DNA of 64,000 nt, taken from the NCBI GenBank assembly GCA_013398295.1, contig VZSF01006826.1, positions 1-64,000 on the forward strand, in the 5' to 3' direction. The position numbers were made by a program, and so were the translations under genes. Positions 59,701-64,000 of this stretch are shown in pieces. The stretch comes from Chionis minor. Its lineage: Eukaryota; Chordata; Aves; Charadriiformes; Chionididae. Under the pieces are notes generated by a model, which saw only the letters and a program-made list of their open reading frames with translations, searched no databases and had not been told where the DNA came from. Numbering within the stretch: the stretch's first letter is position 1; each line of letters opens with the position of its first letter.

Positions 59701-60030
59701 GTTAAGGACAGCAGATCACTGATAAACATGGTCATTTTTGCTAGTGGCTTTAAAGTCCTCCTTGATATACTGTCCTGCCTGGCTGCCTCTGGCTGCAGAG
59801 AAGGAAGGCGGCATAGGCTCATTTTCTATGGCAGCAAGAATATATCACTGGTTGGCCCCTGCATTTTCCTTACGTTCATGTTGACGTATTGTCTGTAGGG
59901 ACTTACCATTAAGGGTTCTGAGAAGTCAGGCAAGTTTCCCCCAAGCAGGCCAGCTAAAGTGCAAACCACAGCCGTCACTGAGCACAGCACCAGGACGGCT
60001 GTGGGCCACTCCGCGATCACTTGAGAATAA
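53327..60030 (-). CDS. DISP2: Dispatched homologue 2 (partial: four exons recovered)
   Basis: DISP2 belongs to the Dispatched/Patched branch of RND-type membrane transporters, with about 12 membrane spans and a sterol-sensing-like core. Its relative DISP1 releases lipid-modified Hedgehog; the role of DISP2 is less clear. Recovered exons are 59907-60030 (first membrane span), 58815-58930, 58225-58343 and 53327-56746 (1139 codons). The first three join in phase. Between 58225 and 56746 one exon is missing: phases need a length of 3n+2, coding a segment with an SLWNLHAI-like core. The N-terminal exon that ends before YSQVIAEW is also missing. Key matches to DISP2 are [56 protein letters not shown] and a C-terminus ending SSGYNS. 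A GxxxD motif (GLSVD) is present in the second transport half. The long cytoplasmic tail is Ser-rich. Human DISP2 is 1401 residues. Confidence 0.96.
57345..57369. repeat. (TG)n(TA)n microsatellite beside a single N
   Basis: A short TGTG run followed by about nine TA units. An unresolved base at 57384 follows 15 bases later. It lies in the interval where a DISP2 exon is missing. Confidence 0.85.
58225..58343 (-). CDS. DISP2: DISP2 exon before the missing exon
   Basis: One base, 39 codons, one base: YDDIGISRGQKAAQGEQEAR to GADGFFCGPP. The acceptor is CTCTTGTAG and the donor G|GTGAGT. It ends in the FFCGPP motif seen in DISP family members. Confidence 0.93.
58815..58930 (-). CDS. DISP2: DISP2 exon, GFEPRDTDIG
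   Basis: Thirty-eight codons plus two bases: GFEPRDTDIGRKLVVWRNVE to LSPYAEKK, the start of the first large extracellular loop. The acceptor is GGCTGCAG and the donor AG|GTATTT. GFEPRDTDIG is a family hallmark. Confidence 0.96.
59907..60030 (-). CDS. DISP2: DISP2 exon with first membrane span
   Basis: One base then 41 codons, YSQVIAEWPTAVLVLCSVTA to DFSEPLM. It holds a strongly hydrophobic span of about 22 residues. The acceptor is GCTTCCAG and the donor ATG|GTAAGT. Confidence 0.95.
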
Positions 60031-60834
60031 CTGGAAGCAACAGGAGAAGAAAAAATGCAGCTGTTAAGGCGCTTCTGCTATTAGCACGAAACCTGCTGCT
60101 GAACCAATGTCGTGTTAGTAAAAGGAAGTAAAAGAATTAGGGCTTTCTGGTTTGAGCATTTATTTATTGAAAAGCTTAGAGGCTCTAGTACAGCTATTAA
60201 TGAACATATTATACCTCCAACTGAATGTTTGCAGGCAATTCTAATTAACTCGGGTAATTACATTTTGCCTCCCTACATTTTCCTGCTTTTTCAGTCAGAA
60301 ATAATAAAACCCAGACTCTCGCGTCCTGGGGCAAAATGAAGCTTTAAATATTTAACTTAAAAGATTGCATTTAAAAAGAGCTTCTTCCTTTTTTCCCCCA
60401 TTGTGCAGTGTAAGCTACTAGCTGCCTAACAGCTTGGCCTGCAGATTTTCAACCTGTGGACCCCGAGAAGTCTTTGGGCTATTCTGAAGGGTCCCCTAAG
60501 GATAACTAATTCAAGCCGGTCCATTGTCGTTGGTCTCAGCTCACTCGCTATGTAGGGGCCTGCCTCACTGTTGGGGAATGCACGGACATCTGCCCAGCAA
60601 AAAAGGATGGAAACCCCAGTCTGATGTGTAACCGGTGTTAGGATTGCCAGCAGCACCTTCTGCATCCGCAGGATGAGTGAATCTCACCCTGGTATCGGCC
60701 TCAAAACCACATGTTGAACCTACAACACGAGCATTGCAAATGTAGGAGACCAGTTTTCCTTCAGGGTCTGGAGAACACGGACAAGCCCCCAGGCCAGGGC
60801 TGTGCCTGGAGTAGGTATCGGGCACACACATTTG

Positions 60835-61185
60835 TCATGACATTTCTATGCAAACAAAACCTTTCCAGAGAAGCAGCTTACTCTGGCCAAAGCCAGTTCC
60901 TTTTGTTCTTAAGAGCTGGTCTAAAATTTTCCATCCAAGGTCTATTTGTCTTTTTGGACAAACTGTGTCTCCTGTGGGATGATCTACCAAAGTTACTACC
61001 CCACAATTTTTTACCAGTGCAGGTTTTACTGCCTCAAGATTTTTATCTTCCTCAAAAATATCTGTTGAGGTATGGGTTCCTGCTCTGCTTTGGCAGGTTC
61101 TAGGTAGTTCTTCTGTATTCTGATGTATTTCTGAAATAGAAGACATTATTTGTTCAAAAGTAGTTGACAAATACTTGAGCTTCAA
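60835..61185 (-). other. Unassigned 116-codon open frame upstream of DISP2
   Basis: Opens with an ATG at 61183-61185 and contains a mixed, protein-like composition (for example NTEELPRTCQSRAG and LGWKILDQLLRTKG). No known domain was recognised. It may be chance, a decayed retroelement or a lineage-specific exon. Confidence 0.2.
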
Positions 61186-61780
61186 GGGGAATTAAAGTAT
61201 TTATGGACTTTAGAGCAGCTGCGCCAGTGCGTATCGGTCTCGAGGTGTGATGTTCCTGCGTGCCTGCTCTTTTCCTTCCCTTGCCGCCAACGTCACTGGC
61301 TCAAACAACGCAGCTGCTCCTCGTCATTAGAAGTCATCCCAAGCCCTTCAGATAGCTTTTCACGTGACTTCCGTTCAGGCCTGGTATTTTTTTCGATTTA
61401 AGACTGCTTTATCAAGTTTGTTTTCATAGATGAAGTCTTTGCTATGAAAATTAACCAAAATTGCCCTCTACTACACATCAGTACACATCAGAGTACCTAA
61501 TTTCTGGAGGCTGTTTTGGGTGATTCCATGTCCAATTGCCAGGGAAAAAAAAAGAAAAAGCAGAATCAGCTGCAGTGTCTGTTGATGGAAGATACTTACC
61601 CAAACCTTCCAGAAAAAATAGTTTACAAAAACCAGCTTTTAAACAGATGTTGAAAGCAATCAAATTATTTTAATTTTGAGGAATGTTTTAAAAATTCTCT
61701 GTCTTTTGAAAAGATGAGCGTATTTCATGGATGGGCTATCCTCCTGATTGCTCATCTGGTGGGCCAAGCCGGATTAATCC

Positions 61781-61842
61781 TATACATATATATATATATG
61801 TACATACGTACATACGTACATACAGGATTATTGTATATATAT
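61781..61842. repeat. TA and CATACGTA microsatellite
   Basis: A TATATA run followed by about three copies of an eight-base CATACGTA unit and then further TATATA. Confidence 0.85.
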
Positions 61843-64000
61843 CAAAAGCTATTGGATGGCCTAGAGCCAGGCACCTGCCCCAAGAACAGCTACCAAGGCA
61901 GTGTTGCTATTCATTAATGCAGGTTAAATTGATCTTGCGAGCAAATAGAGATTTTTCCAAGTGGATGGGAAGCCCTGAGCAGGGAGTGCTGACCTTGCCT
62001 CCGGAGCTGCGCCTGCAGGGATGTCACCAGCAATAATACTCTGCATTTCCTAGTAGCAGGGTGGGAGAGCAATGATAACAGGGTGGAAGGACTGGAAGCT
62101 TTTGATATTAAACATACCTTTTTGGCATCCTGAAAGCTTTGTCATGTCTGCAGACAGGAAAAACAAAGATGCGTTCATTTATTATTTTCCTACGAAGCAC
62201 AGTGCTGGGCTGCTCACAAGCGAGGTAACCCTTTCAGGGGCTGCAGAGCGCCAAGCTGAGCCATTGCTGCAAGAGTACTGGCACTACACGAGTTAGTCTA
62301 ATGAATAACAGCGTCTTTTCCTCTCCCGCTGGCATTTTAACCAAACAGGATGGGAAGACATGTAGACACTCCTCATTTTTGCCCCTCTAAGAAAACCCTG
62401 TGGAAAGTAACAGACGTTAGCAATGTAATCCCACAGAAATTGCACCACAACTCTGTCCATGAAAATCTGTCTCTTTTAAGAACTTTCCTACTGAATTTTT
62501 CAATTGTTTCTCGACAAGAGCATCCCTCATCTGTTGGGCTAGCGATGCCTATTGATAGTTTTTATTTCTTGTTCAGCTCAGCAAGGATTTTCCAAAGAGG
62601 CTGCTCTCGTTTGTTTCCTGGGCCCTTCCAAAGAGAGTGTTTGTCCAGACTAGGGAGCAGAAGGCCAGTGGAGCAGCTCAAAACATTTTACCGGCGTTTC
62701 CTTCACAGAGGAGCATATGTCATTCCTACTTGTCATTCCTATGAAATAAAGAAGCCTTCCCCAGAGGATCCAAGGTTATGTTTTTTACTGAATCCCAGAG
62801 GGCAAGCTTTCCACTGGCGTCTTAACAGAAAAGCTGCACCTCAGTGGGTCACCGTATCTGAAGGAGCTGTCATTCTGCTCTCCGTTTCCACTGAAATGTC
62901 CCCTTGAAATACGCCCCAGCCCATCCCGACCTTGGGTCGCAGTGCAGCTTCCAGCGAGCTGCTCCCAGCCATGGCTTTCTCCTGTCTCCAGAGCTGTGCC
63001 AAGCTCAGCTCAGCGAGTACCCCGTCCTCCCCTCGCCCTCCTGCTGTGCTCTTGGCTTAAACTGGGAGAAGGTGCTGCTGCGCCCCGACATCTGCGTGGG
63101 GCAGATGGCCCTGCTCCGTCCCGGGCAGCCAGCTGGTGACCTTGGGGCAGCTCATCCTTCCGGGCAGGTTGTTATGAATGGAAGAAATGAGAAAGCAACG
63201 GAGGAGAGCTCTCCACGGAAGAGTCACTCTCAGTGGCACGTGTGATAAGTTATATTGTGTTTTCCTCTTCCCACAAACGGTCTGTACATTTGGGAGAGAG
63301 AGGAGCAAAGAAAAATCCTCACCACATTATTAGAGAGGTCTCTCCCTGGCAGCACACTGCCCATCCTGTGCTAATTCCCTGACAATAGCTTCTCAAGCAG
63401 ATTTGCTTGGATTAAAAACCCCATTCTAGCATTATTATGTTATCACTTTTCTGTCTGCTAGTGCTGCACGTTCTGCCAGGGATTTGCAATCCAGCTGCGT
63501 TTCCTACTTAAATAACCTGTTACAGAGAATGGAGTTGACAATTTTGTTGATAGCGTACGAGCTAAAACGGATCCGGGCTCCGCTGCTCTGACTGCAATTG
63601 CTCTACGCTACAAACACAAGCAAATTAAACCCTCTGTTAATGGCTGGAAAATGAGACCATAAAGGGCTTTTGTGCCTACCCCTGCCCTGCTGTGCGTCGG
63701 CAGGGAAGGAATCCTGTGCCATCTTTTATTGGGCTTCGGTGGCTACTGCTGTGACAGCAAAGGGATCGTGGTCACTGGTGCCAGCAGCGGACTCCCAAGA
63801 GGCACACGCAGTGCGGAGGGACGGTGCTGCCTGGAGCGGGCAGGGGCTGGGGCTGCTGGGGCTGCCCATCCTGTACGCATCCTTCCAGCGCTGCCCCAGA
63901 ACGGCCGCCAGCCAAGAGAGTCCCTGTGGCACTCCGCACACAGATGGAGTTTGCCCAGTTCTGTCATGGACAATACAGAATTTACACCCTTGTTGCTGCC

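Larger units (their letters stand above)
60031..64000. other. 5' part or upstream of DISP2, no exon recognised
   Basis: The DISP2 N-terminal coding exon should end in a codon split AG|T before YSQVIAEW and carry an AFQMPK-like sequence. I did not find it here, so it may lie beyond 64000. Open frames such as minus 60835-61185 (116 codons) and plus 62350-62907 (185 codons) show no recognised family. Confidence 0.4.

Noticed and set aside
62350..62907. 185-codon plus-strand frame as a gene
   Set aside because: No known domain, no splice partner and no conserved words; probably chance.

Overview
This is nuclear DNA from a vertebrate, most likely a bird. CR1-type LINE fragments are scattered through it, including one with the typical CR1 3' end at 9062. 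Introns are short, GC-rich stretches resemble CpG islands, and genes are split into exons with GT/AG borders. Three neighbouring protein genes were rebuilt exon by exon. All three read on the minus strand, in the order DISP2, KNSTRN, IVD, which is the order I know from human 15q15.1. Every splice phase listed closes in frame.

Layout. 1-30832: no coding gene that I can recognise. This part holds a GC-rich start, poly-T and (CAG)13 tracts, CR1 fragments (9062-9505, 16845-17326, possibly 18335-18560), a GC-rich minisatellite broken by a 462-base assembly gap (10828-11289) inside a CpG-rich block, a 60-bp tandem duplication and a 20-bp minisatellite of about 17 copies. 30833-43790: IVD exons 2-12 (isovaleryl-CoA dehydrogenase; 375 residues recovered). 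Exon 1 was not found; a CpG-rich block at 45660-45935 is the likely promoter. 46177-51474: KNSTRN in eight exons, complete, 243 residues. 53327-60030: DISP2 in four recovered exons, including a 3.4-kb last exon. One internal exon and the N-terminal coding exon were not found. 60031-64000: no gene recognised; it probably lies in the 5' part of DISP2 or upstream of it.

The three genes are not functionally linked. IVD works in leucine breakdown in mitochondria, KNSTRN at kinetochores and spindle microtubules, and DISP2 is a multi-pass membrane protein of the Dispatched/RND family. They are compactly packed: the KNSTRN stop codon lies about 370 bases from the candidate IVD start region, and its poly(A) signal falls next to that CpG block. 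Findings that stand out are a GC-AG intron in IVD, an SxIP motif at the KNSTRN N-terminus, a CR1 insertion close to a KNSTRN splice acceptor, missing exons beside single-N positions, and unassigned repeats in the left arm. I saw no clear new biological system.
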